From assembly GCA_016708315.1 (NCBI GenBank), contig JADJGC010000003.1, forward strand, positions 372,001 to 436,000: a stretch of DNA of 64,000 nt, in the 5' to 3' direction. The stretch is from a bacterium. GTDB taxonomy: Bacteria > Zixibacteria > MSB-5A5 > CAIYYT01. The position numbers were made by a program, and so were the translations under genes. A model generated the notes under the pieces. The model was not told the origin of the DNA and ran no database searches. It was given only the letters and a program-made list of their open reading frames with translations. Below are positions 16,210-24,277 of this stretch, in pieces; the first letter of the stretch is position 1, and each line of letters begins with the position of its first letter.

Positions 16210-17397
16210 TTGTATCCTATCCTCAAGTTAAAACCGGGAAAAGAAAACAACGTCATCTTTCGGCATCCTTGGGTTTTTTCTGGTGCCTTCGCGTCACCGC
16301 TGGATCAACTCGATAACGGCGAACTCGTGCATGTAGCTGATGCGGCTGGCCAGATCATTGGAACTGGGACTTTCTCGACTCACTCGCAAATAGCGGTGCG
16401 CGTTTTTGAATTTGGTAAAGCCGAAATTGACTATGATTGGATACGCGCTCGAATCATTGCCGCCCAAGAGCAGCGTTCACTGCTGGGATATGACAATGGC
16501 ACCGACACGACGGGTTACAGGCTCGTCTTTGGAGAAGCCGATTGTCTTCCCGGACTGATCATCGATCGATACAATGATGTCTTTGTGATACAGTCTTCCA
16601 CAGCAGGAGTTGATCGTCTCAAAGAACTGGTGACAAAGGTTCTAATTGAAGAATTCACTCCCAGAGCAATTGTGGAGCGGAGTGATATTCCAGTGAGAAA
16701 GGAAGAGGGGATAGAGGAGACTGACGGTCTACTCTATGGCGCCGATGTGGAGGAAGTCGAGTTCTTAGAAAATGGAATCAAGTTTGTTGCCGACGTTCTG
16801 GCGGGACAAAAGACTGGGTTCTTCCTCGACCAGAAAGATCTTCGCAAGGCGATCCGCCAAATGGCAAACAACGGCAGAATTCTAAATTTGTTTTCGCATT
16901 CGGGCAGTTTTTCCATTGCGGCACTCCTGGGTGGCGCTGAATCAATATTCAATGTAGATAGCTCGGGTCAGGCGCTGGATCTTTGTTCGCACATTGCTGA
17001 ATTGAATAATCTGCCAATTGATCGAATCACTTGGGAGACAGCAGATGTCTTCCAGTGGCTGGGAGATATACCTCAGGACCCATTCGATGTTGTAATGCTT
17101 GATCCGCCTGCTCTGGTGAAGTCACAGAACGATTTGGAGTCGGGAAGAAAGGCATATCACTTTCTCAATCGTGCAGCTATGCGATTGATAAAGCCCAATG
17201 GCATACTGATTACTTCCAGCTGTTCAACATACTTCCGCGAGGAAGATTTCCTGTTCATGTTAAGACGCGCATCAGTGCAGACCGGGCGGCAATTGGAGAT
17301 TTTGCACTATGTTACGCAGTCGCCCGATCATCCGTGGTCGGTCTATTTCCCTGAATCTCGCTATCTCAAGTCTTTTGTCTGTCGCGTTCGCGGCTAA
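16210..17397 (+). CDS. RlmI-like class I SAM-dependent methyltransferase (PUA plus methyltransferase)
   Basis: 395 residues from a TTG start. N-terminal PUA-like RNA-binding domain (LKPGKENNVIFRHPWVFSGA, 1-80), linker domain (about 90-190 with VFGEADCLPGLIIDRY), and a Rossmann methyltransferase (about 195-395): FLDQKDLR, ILNLFSHSGSFSIAALLGGA for SAM, and catalytic loop VVMLDPPALVKS with SSCSTYF. Related E. coli RlmI methylates a 23S rRNA cytosine at C5; the exact base here is inference. The first stem motif reads LFSHSGSFS rather than the common FTYTGGFS. Confidence 0.85.
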   Translation: MYPILKLKPGKENNVIFRHPWVFSGAFASPLDQLDNGELVHVADAAGQIIGTGTFSTHSQIAVRVFEFGKAEIDYDWIRARIIAAQEQRSLLGYDNGTDTTGYRLVFGEADCLPGLIIDRYNDVFVIQSSTAGVDRLKELVTKVLIEEFTPRAIVERSDIPVRKEEGIEETDGLLYGADVEEVEFLENGIKFVADVLAGQKTGFFLDQKDLRKAIRQMANNGRILNLFSHSGSFSIAALLGGAESIFNVDSSGQALDLCSHIAELNNLPIDRITWETADVFQWLGDIPQDPFDVVMLDPPALVKSQNDLESGRKAYHFLNRAAMRLIKPNGILITSSCSTYFREEDFLFMLRRASVQTGRQLEILHYVTQSPDHPWSVYFPESRYLKSFVCRVRG

Positions 17398-17404
17398 TCG
17401 ATTC

Positions 17405-17433
17405 TTGCGTCCTCAATAAACATTCGTTATCCT
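17405..17433 (+). promoter_or_regulatory. Sigma70-like promoter abutting the TIGR00725 gene start (leaderless candidate)
   Basis: TTGCGT (17405-17410), 17 nt spacer, TATCCT (17428-17433), then 8 nt to ATG 17442 with no Shine-Dalgarno. The -35 begins 8 nt after the rlmI-like stop. Confidence 0.4.
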
Positions 17434-17441
17434 GCATTTTG

Positions 17442-17909
17442 ATGTCACAGCGAAATTCGCTCTACGTGGCGGTTATCGGCGGCTACGATTGCACACCGCA
17501 ACAAGCCTTGCTTGCAGAAGAAGTGGGTGAACGATTGGCGCAGGCTGGAGCAATCTTGGTCACCGGCGGTCGTCGGGGTGTAAGTGAGGCTGCATGCAAG
17601 GGAGCCAAGCGTTGCGGCGGAATGACAATAGGGATTCTGCCATCATCTGACTATCGGGAAGCTAATCCTTACGTTGATCACGCCATTTGCAGCGGCATCG
17701 GTGAGGCGCGCAATACCATAATCGTCATGACCGCAGATGGCATCATTGCATTTCCCGGGAAGTTTGGAACTCTTTCGGAAATGGCATTTGCATTACTTGA
17801 AAAGAAGCCAGTGGTTTCGTTAGGCTCTTGGGATGTGTCACCATTGGTAACCAAAGTCGATAGTCCGCAGGAAGCGGTCGAGAAAATTCTTCAGGAGATA
17901 CGTCGATGA
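17442..17909 (+). CDS. TIGR00725 family SLOG/LOG-like nucleotide-binding protein
   Basis: 155 residues with a Rossmann-like fold: VAVIGGYDCTPQQALLAEEV, ILVTGGRRGVSEAACKGAKR (nucleotide-binding GGRGG-type loop), GIGEARNTIIVMTADGIIAF and PGKFGTLSEMAFALLEKKPV. Related to the LOG lysine decarboxylase-like and Mo-cofactor carrier fold; the PGGxGTxxE motif of LOG enzymes is here PGKFGTLSE. Substrate unknown. The stop overlaps the acylphosphatase start (ATGA), and apt follows, so the three form an operon. Confidence 0.8.
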   Translation: MSQRNSLYVAVIGGYDCTPQQALLAEEVGERLAQAGAILVTGGRRGVSEAACKGAKRCGGMTIGILPSSDYREANPYVDHAICSGIGEARNTIIVMTADGIIAFPGKFGTLSEMAFALLEKKPVVSLGSWDVSPLVTKVDSPQEAVEKILQEIRR

Positions 17910-18187
17910 CGGAAATGGCTTGCGCAAGGGCGCTAATTACGGGGCGAGTCCAGGGAGTTGGATTTCGCTTTTTTGTGACGACTAAGGCCGAATCCTATCC
18001 CATATTCGGTTTTGTGCGTAATCTCGAAACGGGGGCGCTTGAGATTGAAGTAGAGGGCGAAAAGCAGGTTGTCATGGACTTCTTGAATGATATTCGCAAG
18101 GGGCCGCGACATTCGGAGGTATTCGAGTTTCAGATGGAGTGGAAGCCTTTTAAAATGACTTATGACCGATTTTTTGTAAAGTATTAG
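17906..18187 (+). CDS. acyP: Acylphosphatase
   Basis: 93 residues, a normal length. It hydrolyses carboxyl-phosphate bonds of small acyl phosphates. The signature GRVQGVGFRFFV holds the phosphate-binding loop with catalytic Arg; the catalytic Asn sits in GFVRNLETGALEIEVEG. The C-terminal residues are slightly atypical (FVKY instead of FxIxY) but keep the final Tyr. Translationally coupled to the upstream gene by ATGA and 2 nt before apt. Confidence 0.93.
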   Translation: MTEMACARALITGRVQGVGFRFFVTTKAESYPIFGFVRNLETGALEIEVEGEKQVVMDFLNDIRKGPRHSEVFEFQMEWKPFKMTYDRFFVKY

Positions 18188-18189
18188 GT

Positions 18190-18714
18190 ATGGATCTTAA
18201 ATCTAAAATTCGCAGTATCCCTGACTTTCCCAAGAAGGGGATTGTGTTTCGCGACATCACCACGTTGTTGCAGGACCCGGTTGCTTATGAACACGCGATT
18301 GACCTATTCTGCCTGCACTTCGCCAAACACAAAATCACTAAGGTTGGAGTAATCGAATCGCGAGGCTTCATATTCGGTGGTCCGATTGCTATGGCGCTTG
18401 GCGTCGGTTTGGTACCGATCCGCAAGAAAGGCAAGCTTCCGTGGGACACTGTTCGCCAAAGCTACAAGTTGGAATATGGCACGGACAGCCTTGAAGTTCA
18501 CAAGGACGCGGTTAACAAGCGCGATAGAGTGCTCATTATTGATGACCTGCTTGCTACCGGCGGGACAGCGAGAGCTTCAACCAAGTTGATCGAAAAACTC
18601 GGTGCGAAGGTAACCGGGCTCGGATTCCTGATTGAGCTGTCATTTCTTGGTGGGCGCAAAAAGCTTGGCGACTACGACGTATTGACATTGATCAATTACG
18701 ATTCAGAGAAATAG
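18190..18714 (+). CDS. apt: Adenine phosphoribosyltransferase
   Basis: 174 residues; purine salvage, adenine plus PRPP to AMP. Typical N-terminus (IRSIPDFPKKGIVFRDITTLLQDP), ESRGFIFGGPIA, RKKGKLP hood segment, and the PRPP loop VLIIDDLLATGGTARA. Starts 2 nt after the acylphosphatase stop. AMP formed here also drains adenine released from methylthioadenosine, which fits the mtnA gene elsewhere in the window. Confidence 0.96.
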   Translation: MDLKSKIRSIPDFPKKGIVFRDITTLLQDPVAYEHAIDLFCLHFAKHKITKVGVIESRGFIFGGPIAMALGVGLVPIRKKGKLPWDTVRQSYKLEYGTDSLEVHKDAVNKRDRVLIIDDLLATGGTARASTKLIEKLGAKVTGLGFLIELSFLGGRKKLGDYDVLTLINYDSEK

Positions 18715-18739
18715 ACCTGCCACAGCTGCAAAAGTTCTT

Positions 18740-18813
18740 GCCCTCGTAGCTCAGATGGACAGAGCAGGAGTTTCCTAAACTCTTGGCCGCGTGTTCGAAT
18801 CACGCCGAGGGCA
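18740..18813 (+). tRNA. tRNA-Arg (anticodon CCT)
   Basis: Acceptor GCCCTCG/CGAGGGC, D arm AGCTCAGATGGACAGAGC, anticodon stem GGAGT/ACTCT around TTCCTAA (anticodon CCT), T arm CGTGTTCGAATCACG, discriminator A, no encoded CCA. Its 3' end is 1 nt from the stop of the convergent motB-like gene. Confidence 0.95.
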
Positions 18814-18814
18814 G

Positions 18815-19783
18815 TTAATTGTCAGAATCGGGAGGGGATGGCTCTGTCGGAGATGGCTCTCCGGAATTGATCCTAGCTGTATCTTGTTGGGGCAACGGTG
18901 CTGTAATGGCCTCTTCCGGAATCTGCAAAGAATCTTGCCGCGCAATGTCTCTTTCCGTCACTTCAACGTTCTTGTCAGTGAAATTCATGCCCGAAAAGTC
19001 GTTGGCAACTATGATTGCTATTCTGCGGTTACCCGGATCACCTGGGTTTGCAGGGATTTTTGGTTCGGTATCGGCGAATCCGCGAATTTCCGCGACTTGG
19101 TCTCTACGGAGACCATTTGCTTTCATCCAACGCCGCGCGGAATTGCAGCGGTCAACCGACAGCTCCCAATTTGTATAGGTTGCGCCGTCAGCATATTGAT
19201 AGGCATCAGTATGCCCTTCAATGATGACACGATTCGGAAGCTGGCTGATTTCTTCTGCTACCATTCCCAGAAGTTGTTGAGTAAACGGTTTTAACTGCGC
19301 TGAACCGCGCTCAAAGAACGATTCGCCCGAGGCTTCGAGCAACTGGATGCGCAATCCTTCGGCAGTCATCTTAACTTCGATTTGATTCTTGAGGCGCTCG
19401 AAACTTGGATTGGAGCGCAGCTTCTTCATTATCTCAGAGCCGGCTTCTTGAAGCTTCTTCCGAACCTCACGCTCGCGCATCTTCCGGAATTGCTCTTCGG
19501 TCATCATCGCTTTGCTTTTCATTTCGATGATCGTTTGGCCCTTATTCGGAAGCACCGAGACACTGCCGCCCTTCTTGAAACCGGTCGGGTTTTGAAAATA
19601 GCCGGCGACACTTTCCTTGACGCTCTCTGACTGCGCAACCAACCAGAGAACAAGGAAAAAGGCCATCATCGAAGTGACAAAATCCGCATACGCAACTTTC
19701 CACGAGCCGCCATGATGGCCGCCGCCGTGACCGCCCTTTTTCTTGATGATTATTATAGGTTCTTGGAGATTATCTTCCGGCAT
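18815..19783 (-). CDS. motB: Flagellar stator protein MotB (first copy)
   Basis: 322 residues. Gly/His-rich N-terminus (KKKGGHGGGHHGGSWKVAYA), one membrane helix with the ion-carrying Asp34 in VAYADFVTSMMAFFLVLWLVA, a plug/linker, and an OmpA-like peptidoglycan-binding domain (about 165-280: IIEGHTDAYQYADG, NWELSVDRCNSARRWM, NPGDPGNRRIAIIV). The C-terminal 40 residues are Pro/Glu-rich. The sequence around Asp34 resembles H+-type MotB. Cotranscribed with motA 12 nt upstream. Confidence 0.93.
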   Translation of the reverse strand: MPEDNLQEPIIIIKKKGGHGGGHHGGSWKVAYADFVTSMMAFFLVLWLVAQSESVKESVAGYFQNPTGFKKGGSVSVLPNKGQTIIEMKSKAMMTEEQFRKMREREVRKKLQEAGSEIMKKLRSNPSFERLKNQIEVKMTAEGLRIQLLEASGESFFERGSAQLKPFTQQLLGMVAEEISQLPNRVIIEGHTDAYQYADGATYTNWELSVDRCNSARRWMKANGLRRDQVAEIRGFADTEPKIPANPGDPGNRRIAIIVANDFSGMNFTDKNVEVTERDIARQDSLQIPEEAITAPLPQQDTARINSGEPSPTEPSPPDSDN

Positions 19784-19795
19784 CGATTCTCTCGC

Positions 19796-20653
19796 CTACT
19801 TCTGTTTGGTTTGACGGCAAGCATTTTCAACTTCTTCAAAGCTGGGGCGAGTAGACGCATAAATTGCGCGTCGTGCAAACTCGACAGCGATGGAAGCTGC
19901 AAATCCCTTTTGGAAACCGAGCATACCTTGCTTGAGGCTTAGATAGTACTTACCTGATTCATCATTGAGAGTCTGAATGTTCTTGGCAATCGGTTGAAAC
20001 ATACCGTAACAAAGCAAGATGCCGAGAAACGTTCCGACTAGTGCGGCAGCAACTTTGTGTCCGATTACTTCAGGAGGACCGCCAACTGCGCCCATTGTGA
20101 TGATAATGCCGAGCACCGCGGCAACGATACCGAATCCCGGCAACGAATCGCCCGCTGTCTGGATCGACTCGGCCGGTTTGCCAACTTCTTCGTGATGAGT
20201 ATCGAGATCAAGATCCATCAGTGTTTCCAAATCTTGGGCCGAGATAGCACCGGTGATGATCACGCGCATCGTATCCGAGAAGAAGTGGACCGCGTGATGA
20301 TCTTTGAGGAACGCGGGATACTTCTTGAGAATCGCAGACTCCTGAGGTTTTTCGATGTGACTTTCGAGACCGACAAGCCCGTCTTTACGTGCGACATTGA
20401 ATATCTCGTACATCATGACGAGCAGATCAAGAAAGTGCTTCTTGGTCGGACCTGCGCCAAAGACCTTCAACATTTGAGGCACCATCTGCTTGATCGTTTT
20501 GAGTGGGGTCATAACTAAGAGTGAACCGATTGCAGCGCCGCCAATGACGACAAATTCGGCAGGTTGGAACAGCACCATGACAGCGCCGCCTTCCATGACA
20601 AAGCCGCCAATTACGCCACCAAAAACAACTATCAAACCGATTATTGCGAACAT
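19796..20653 (-). CDS. motA: Flagellar stator protein MotA (first copy)
   Basis: 285 residues with four membrane helices: 1-20 (MFAIIGLIVVFGGVIGGFVM), about 30-50, then a long cytosolic loop (about 60-170) and the pair about 170-215 (GFGIVAAVLGIIITMGAVGG and VAAALVGTFLGILLCYG, with the conserved Pro before the third helix region). Forms the ion channel with MotB and contacts FliG. Similar to the long H+-type MotA of proteobacteria. Diverges from the second stator pair across a 400-bp gap. Confidence 0.92.
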   Translation of the reverse strand: MFAIIGLIVVFGGVIGGFVMEGGAVMVLFQPAEFVVIGGAAIGSLLVMTPLKTIKQMVPQMLKVFGAGPTKKHFLDLLVMMYEIFNVARKDGLVGLESHIEKPQESAILKKYPAFLKDHHAVHFFSDTMRVIITGAISAQDLETLMDLDLDTHHEEVGKPAESIQTAGDSLPGFGIVAAVLGIIITMGAVGGPPEVIGHKVAAALVGTFLGILLCYGMFQPIAKNIQTLNDESGKYYLSLKQGMLGFQKGFAASIAVEFARRAIYASTRPSFEEVENACRQTKQK

Positions 20654-21053
20654 AATTCGAGCTTATCCTTAAGCTATGTGGTCCATTAAACCTGATATAA
20701 CAATGCGCCTGTTTACTTATTCGACACATTTTGCAGAAAGTCGAATTGCTTTCTGCAATATTTGGAATTTGCGGCAACTGCTGCAGCACCGTCAAGATAG
20801 TTCTCACCATGTGCGTTTCGAATTGAAGCACCCGGAAGCAAGTTTGTACAGAATCACGAGCGAAGTGATGACTTGAACATCAAGGTCCGTTTTTGCACGT
20901 CAGCACAGAAAATGTCAGATGTTCATCAAAAGTACAGGTTCAGGGAATTCGTTGTCGAGCCGATACTTTCAGGGAATCGGATCGATATCCCGGGACCACG
21001 CTGTGCTATTGAGAAACGGCATAGTGCAATACGGGGACAGAGTACAGGAGATT
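20654..21053. other. 400-bp divergent intergenic region between the two stator operons
   Basis: No ORF of convincing quality. It holds a 10-bp inverted repeat (20731-20758) and the upstream region of both stator pairs. I could not identify a clear sigma28 or sigma54 element here; an A/T-rich segment near 20695 (GATATAAC) could be a -10 for motA. Confidence 0.5.
20731..20758. repeat. 10-bp perfect inverted repeat between stator operons
   Basis: TTGCAGAAAG (20731-20740) and CTTTCTGCAA (20749-20758) separated by 8 nt. No T-run follows, so an operator or protein-binding site is as likely as an RNA hairpin. Confidence 0.6.
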
Positions 21054-21833
21054 ATGGATTTAGCAACAGTTGCTGGTATGATTCTCGGCGTAGGCGCAAT
21101 TGTGGTTGCCTATCTGATGGAAGGCGGATCGCTTTCTTCGATATTCCAACTTCCAGCCGTAATGCTCGTCTTGTTCGGCACATTTGGCGCTGGAATGATC
21201 ACGACTTCAATCGGTACGGTTAGGTTGATTCCAAACTATCTTCGAATTGCCTTTCGTGGCGAATCTGTTGACGTGCGCGAGACGATTGAGCGGATGGTGT
21301 CATTGGCGGAACGCGCACGCCGCGAAGGAATACTCGGACTTGAGACATACATACCGGAAGCACCAAACTCTTTCTTCCGTAAATCGCTCCAACTGTTGAT
21401 TGACGGCACTGAAGTTGTAGTGCTCCGGGGGATTCTGGAGACCGAACTTTCCTACATGGAAGAGCGACACCGCAGGGGAATAGAGTTGTTTCGAAAAATG
21501 GGTGGATTTGCTCCTACGCTTGGAATCATCGGAACTGTTCTGGGCCTGATTCACACGCTTGCAAACACGATGGACACGACGCGCATGGCGTCCGGTATTG
21601 CCTCTGCATTCATTGCGACCCTCTGGGGTGTATGTTCAGCCAATTTATTCTTCCTGCCGGTCAGCGACAAACTGCGTCATCGGCACCTTGAGGAGATGGC
21701 TAATCACGAGTTGGTATTGGAAGGTGTCATCGCAATTCAATCAGGTGACAATCCGCGGGTTCTTAGAACCAAGCTGCTTTCATTTCTGAATCCGCACGAA
21801 CGCTACGAGGATCAGTATGCGTCGTCGCGGTGA
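21054..21833 (+). CDS. Flagellar stator protein MotA/PomA-like (second copy)
   Basis: 259 residues from ATG 21054; the frame is open to 20919 but CAGGAG sits 3-4 nt before this ATG and the N-terminus MDLATVAGMILGVGAIVVAYLMEGG aligns to MotA. Four helices with RKMGGFAPTLGIIGTVLGLIHTL and ASGIASAFIATLWGVCSANLFFLPVSDKLR, the short PomA/Bacillus-type form. Cytosolic loop is Glu/Arg-rich for FliG contact. The stop lies inside the following motB-like gene (17-nt overlap). Confidence 0.9.
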   Translation: MDLATVAGMILGVGAIVVAYLMEGGSLSSIFQLPAVMLVLFGTFGAGMITTSIGTVRLIPNYLRIAFRGESVDVRETIERMVSLAERARREGILGLETYIPEAPNSFFRKSLQLLIDGTEVVVLRGILETELSYMEERHRRGIELFRKMGGFAPTLGIIGTVLGLIHTLANTMDTTRMASGIASAFIATLWGVCSANLFFLPVSDKLRHRHLEEMANHELVLEGVIAIQSGDNPRVLRTKLLSFLNPHERYEDQYASSR

Positions 21834-22674
21834 GTTCGAAGGCGAGAATTCAGATCGTTGGTTGATGACCTATGCTGACTTGATTACGCTGCTCCTGGCG
21901 TTTTTCGTCATTATGTACGCAATGTCAAAAGTCGATGCGAAGAAGTTCGACCAAATGTCTGAGAAATTACAGGGTGAATTCAATTCCAGCGCACTCATTC
22001 CTCAAGCTGCTACCTCCGATATGGGAGCGGGAGTACTAAAAATCGGCAAACTCAAACTCGTGGCGCAGAGATTAGAAAGCCCTTCCTTTGGGCAATTGAA
22101 GCATCGAGTAAGTATTGGACCGGCGACCAACATTCCGTCTTCAAGCGGCTTTGACAATGCCGGTTCGCTCGACAGCGCACAGCACGAGTTCTCCGTCGAA
22201 ATCAACGAGCGCGGGCTTATCATTCATGTATTAGAGTCGGCGCTATTCAGATCGGGTCAAGCTGAGATGTCTGCGGGATCGCGGAGTCTTCTGGACAAGA
22301 TAGCCAATGAGATTGGCGACCTTCCCAATCAGATTCGCATAGAAGGCCATACTGACTCGCTTCCAATTAGCAGCACTCAATTTCCTTCCAACTGGGAATT
22401 GTCGGCCGCTCGTGCAACTGCCGTCGTTCGGTACTTTGTGGAACGACATGGCTTTTCGCCCGAGCGTGTCTCGGCATTGGGCTATGGCGCTCATCGTCCA
22501 CTTGTTTCCAATGATACTCCTGAGAATCGAGCTCGCAATCGCCGCGTTGATATTGTAATCTTGACAGACAATCTATCTCGTTATGAACCTCAGGCGAAGC
22601 CTGCAAATCTCGTTGTTGAAGACGCCAATGGGAATAATTTTCAGACGTCGGCGGAGGAACTTTCTCCATACTGA
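21817..22674 (+). CDS. Flagellar stator protein MotB-like (second copy)
   Basis: 285 residues. Short N-terminus, single helix with ion-carrying Asp21 in WLMTYADLITLLLAFFVIMYA, then an OmpA-type domain: IRIEGHTDSLPISSTQFPSN, WELSAARATAVVRYFV, SALGYGAHRPL, ENRARNRRVDIVIL. The ADLITLLLAFFVIMYA helix differs from the first MotB. Which ion is used cannot be decided from sequence alone. Overlaps the preceding motA-like gene and lies just upstream of the basal-body operon. Confidence 0.92.
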   Translation: MRRRGEFEGENSDRWLMTYADLITLLLAFFVIMYAMSKVDAKKFDQMSEKLQGEFNSSALIPQAATSDMGAGVLKIGKLKLVAQRLESPSFGQLKHRVSIGPATNIPSSSGFDNAGSLDSAQHEFSVEINERGLIIHVLESALFRSGQAEMSAGSRSLLDKIANEIGDLPNQIRIEGHTDSLPISSTQFPSNWELSAARATAVVRYFVERHGFSPERVSALGYGAHRPLVSNDTPENRARNRRVDIVILTDNLSRYEPQAKPANLVVEDANGNNFQTSAEELSPY

Positions 22675-22740
22675 TCCGTCATCATTCGTTCTGAGTTTGT
22701 AATCCTCACGTATTCAATCACTTGACGTTCCAATCCATTT

Positions 22741-22755
22741 TGGCACAGCTTTTGA
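22741..22755 (+). promoter_or_regulatory. Sigma54-like -24/-12 element before flgB
   Basis: TGGCACA-N4-TTGA at exact sigma54 spacing (GG-N10-GA). The -24 part is perfect; the -12 has A in place of C. It would start transcription about 12 nt later, just before the flgB ribosome site. Confidence 0.45.
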
Positions 22756-22783
22756 GTATATGGTCATCGGAGAAAGGTCTTTG

Positions 22784-23203
22784 ATGGACAATATTTTGCA
22801 CAAATCGTTGTTCGGTAAGGGAATGATTCCCATATACTCGCGTTTGGCGGATCTTTCCGCGACTCGACACAAAGTCGTGGCGTCCAACATCGCGAATGTG
22901 AACACCGAAGGATATGAGAAGCGCGAATTCGATTTCGACAAGGAACTTCGCAAAGCTATCGATAAACCATCAGTTCCCGGTGTGACAACGCACTCAGCGC
23001 ATATTCCTCTCGGCAATTCTCCCGATGGCGCTCCTGAAATAGAGCGCGTGAAGAAGTCTGAAAACGACACCGGTGTCAATTCAGTTGATATCGACGAGGA
23101 AATGGCCAATTTGGCGCAGAACCAGATAACCTTCGAGTTTGGAGCCGACATGTTGGCTCGCAAATTCAAATCCCTGAAAGCCGCAATCAGGGGACAGGGG
23201 TAG
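22784..23203 (+). CDS. flgB: Flagellar proximal rod protein FlgB
   Basis: 139 residues from ATG 22784, with GGAGAAAGG about 6 nt upstream (an upstream in-frame ATG at 22760 lacks one). Rod-protein N-terminal signature RLADLSATRHKVVASNIANVNTEGYEKREFDF and C-terminal DIDEEMANLAQNQITFEFGADMLARKFKSLKAAI. First gene of the flagellar rod/MS-ring/export-ATPase operon. Exported through the flagellar type III system. Confidence 0.95.
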   Translation: MDNILHKSLFGKGMIPIYSRLADLSATRHKVVASNIANVNTEGYEKREFDFDKELRKAIDKPSVPGVTTHSAHIPLGNSPDGAPEIERVKKSENDTGVNSVDIDEEMANLAQNQITFEFGADMLARKFKSLKAAIRGQG

Positions 23204-23210
23204 GAGCTTT

Positions 23211-23705
23211 ATGAGCGATTTGTTTTCATCTCTAAAGATTTCCGGCTCAGGACTCTCTGTTTTCCGGCGCAAAATGAATGTTGCCGCCGAGAATCTCGCT
23301 AACGCAGAGACGACTAAGACTCCCGAAGGCGGACCCTACAAGAAGAAGGTGCTGAACATTGGTGCCAAGAAGGTGAAGGAAGTATTCTCGCGGCAGCTCA
23401 ACGCTGCCTCAGTGGAACTGAAACAAACAGACACTAAACACGTGGGCGGCAAACCAGTTGCGATCTTGAACACGAACAACATTCTGCACGCCGAGAGTCG
23501 CGAATATGTCGATCCCGCGCAGGAAGCTCGGTTGATCTATGATCCTGAACATCCGGATGCAAATGAAGAAGGATTCGTAGCGATGCCAAATGTCGATCCG
23601 TTGATCGAAATGGTGGAAATGATGACAGCGGCGCGTGCTTATGAAGCAAATCTCTCAGCCATCAAAACTGTGAAAGAAATTACCAAAAAAGCCCTGGAGA
23701 TATAG
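23211..23705 (+). CDS. flgC: Flagellar proximal rod protein FlgC
   Basis: 164 residues. N-terminal LKISGSGLSVFRRKMNVAAENLANAETTKTPEGGPYKKK and C-terminal VDPLIEMVEMMTAARAYEANLSAIKTVKEITKKALEI are the FlgC hallmarks. Starts 7 nt after flgB. Confidence 0.97.
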   Translation: MSDLFSSLKISGSGLSVFRRKMNVAAENLANAETTKTPEGGPYKKKVLNIGAKKVKEVFSRQLNAASVELKQTDTKHVGGKPVAILNTNNILHAESREYVDPAQEARLIYDPEHPDANEEGFVAMPNVDPLIEMVEMMTAARAYEANLSAIKTVKEITKKALEI

Positions 23706-23711
23706 CAGGAC

Positions 23712-23951
23712 ATGGATATGAAAGTCAACAACGCAAACCTGCAGGTCTATAATCAAGGCATCAGCCAGCGTCAACAGCCTGTCTCGCCGTCGGAAAGCAA
23801 GCCGGTGGAGTCATCTCAATTGGCGCAAGCTCGATTCGCTGATTTGCTCTCTGTCCAAGAGAAGAAGTTCATTGTTCAGAACTTCAAATCTGAATCGGCT
23901 CCGCGTAAACCGGAGTCGCATCTCGGGAAGGCTATCGACATTCGCGCATGA
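23712..23951 (+). CDS. Uncharacterised 79-residue protein in the rod operon
   Basis: Starts 6 nt after flgC with AGGAC before the ATG and its stop overlaps fliE (ATGA), so it is cotranslated with rod genes. Gln/Ser-rich N-terminal 40 residues, then LAQARFADLLSVQEKKFIVQNF and a basic tail. No recognised domain. A predicted disordered or coil-forming small flagellar accessory, perhaps a rod-associated factor or export chaperone; this is inference from position. Confidence 0.65.
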   Translation: MDMKVNNANLQVYNQGISQRQQPVSPSESKPVESSQLAQARFADLLSVQEKKFIVQNFKSESAPRKPESHLGKAIDIRA

Positions 23952-24250
23952 ACCCGATTTCGATAAATACGCAGCCACAAGAACTGTCGTTTCCGAAAGC
24001 GCAGGTAATCTCCAAACCTGATCCGACTGCTGGCTCATTCAAGGATACCTTGTCGCAGTTCGTCAATTCCGTAAATGACCTCCAAAGTCGCGCCGTCGAT
24101 ACCGAAAAGGCGTTTCTTCAGGGAGACATTTCCGATGTTCACCAAGTAATGATTGCCGTAGAAGAGGCCTCAGTGGCATTCGAGCTACTGATGGAAATTC
24201 GAAATAAACTGCTGGAAGCCTATCAGACGATCCAGCGGATGCCGATCTAA
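23948..24250 (+). CDS. fliE: Flagellar hook-basal body protein FliE
   Basis: 100 residues, normal size. Conserved FKDTLSQFVNSVNDLQSRAVDTEKAFLQGDISDVHQVMIAVEEASVAFELLMEIRNKLLEAYQTIQRMPI pattern: the helical C-terminus that links the MS ring to the rod. ATGA overlap with the upstream small gene. Confidence 0.96.
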   Translation: MNPISINTQPQELSFPKAQVISKPDPTAGSFKDTLSQFVNSVNDLQSRAVDTEKAFLQGDISDVHQVMIAVEEASVAFELLMEIRNKLLEAYQTIQRMPI

Positions 24251-24277
24251 TCGGCATAAACCTCGGAGCATGGATGC

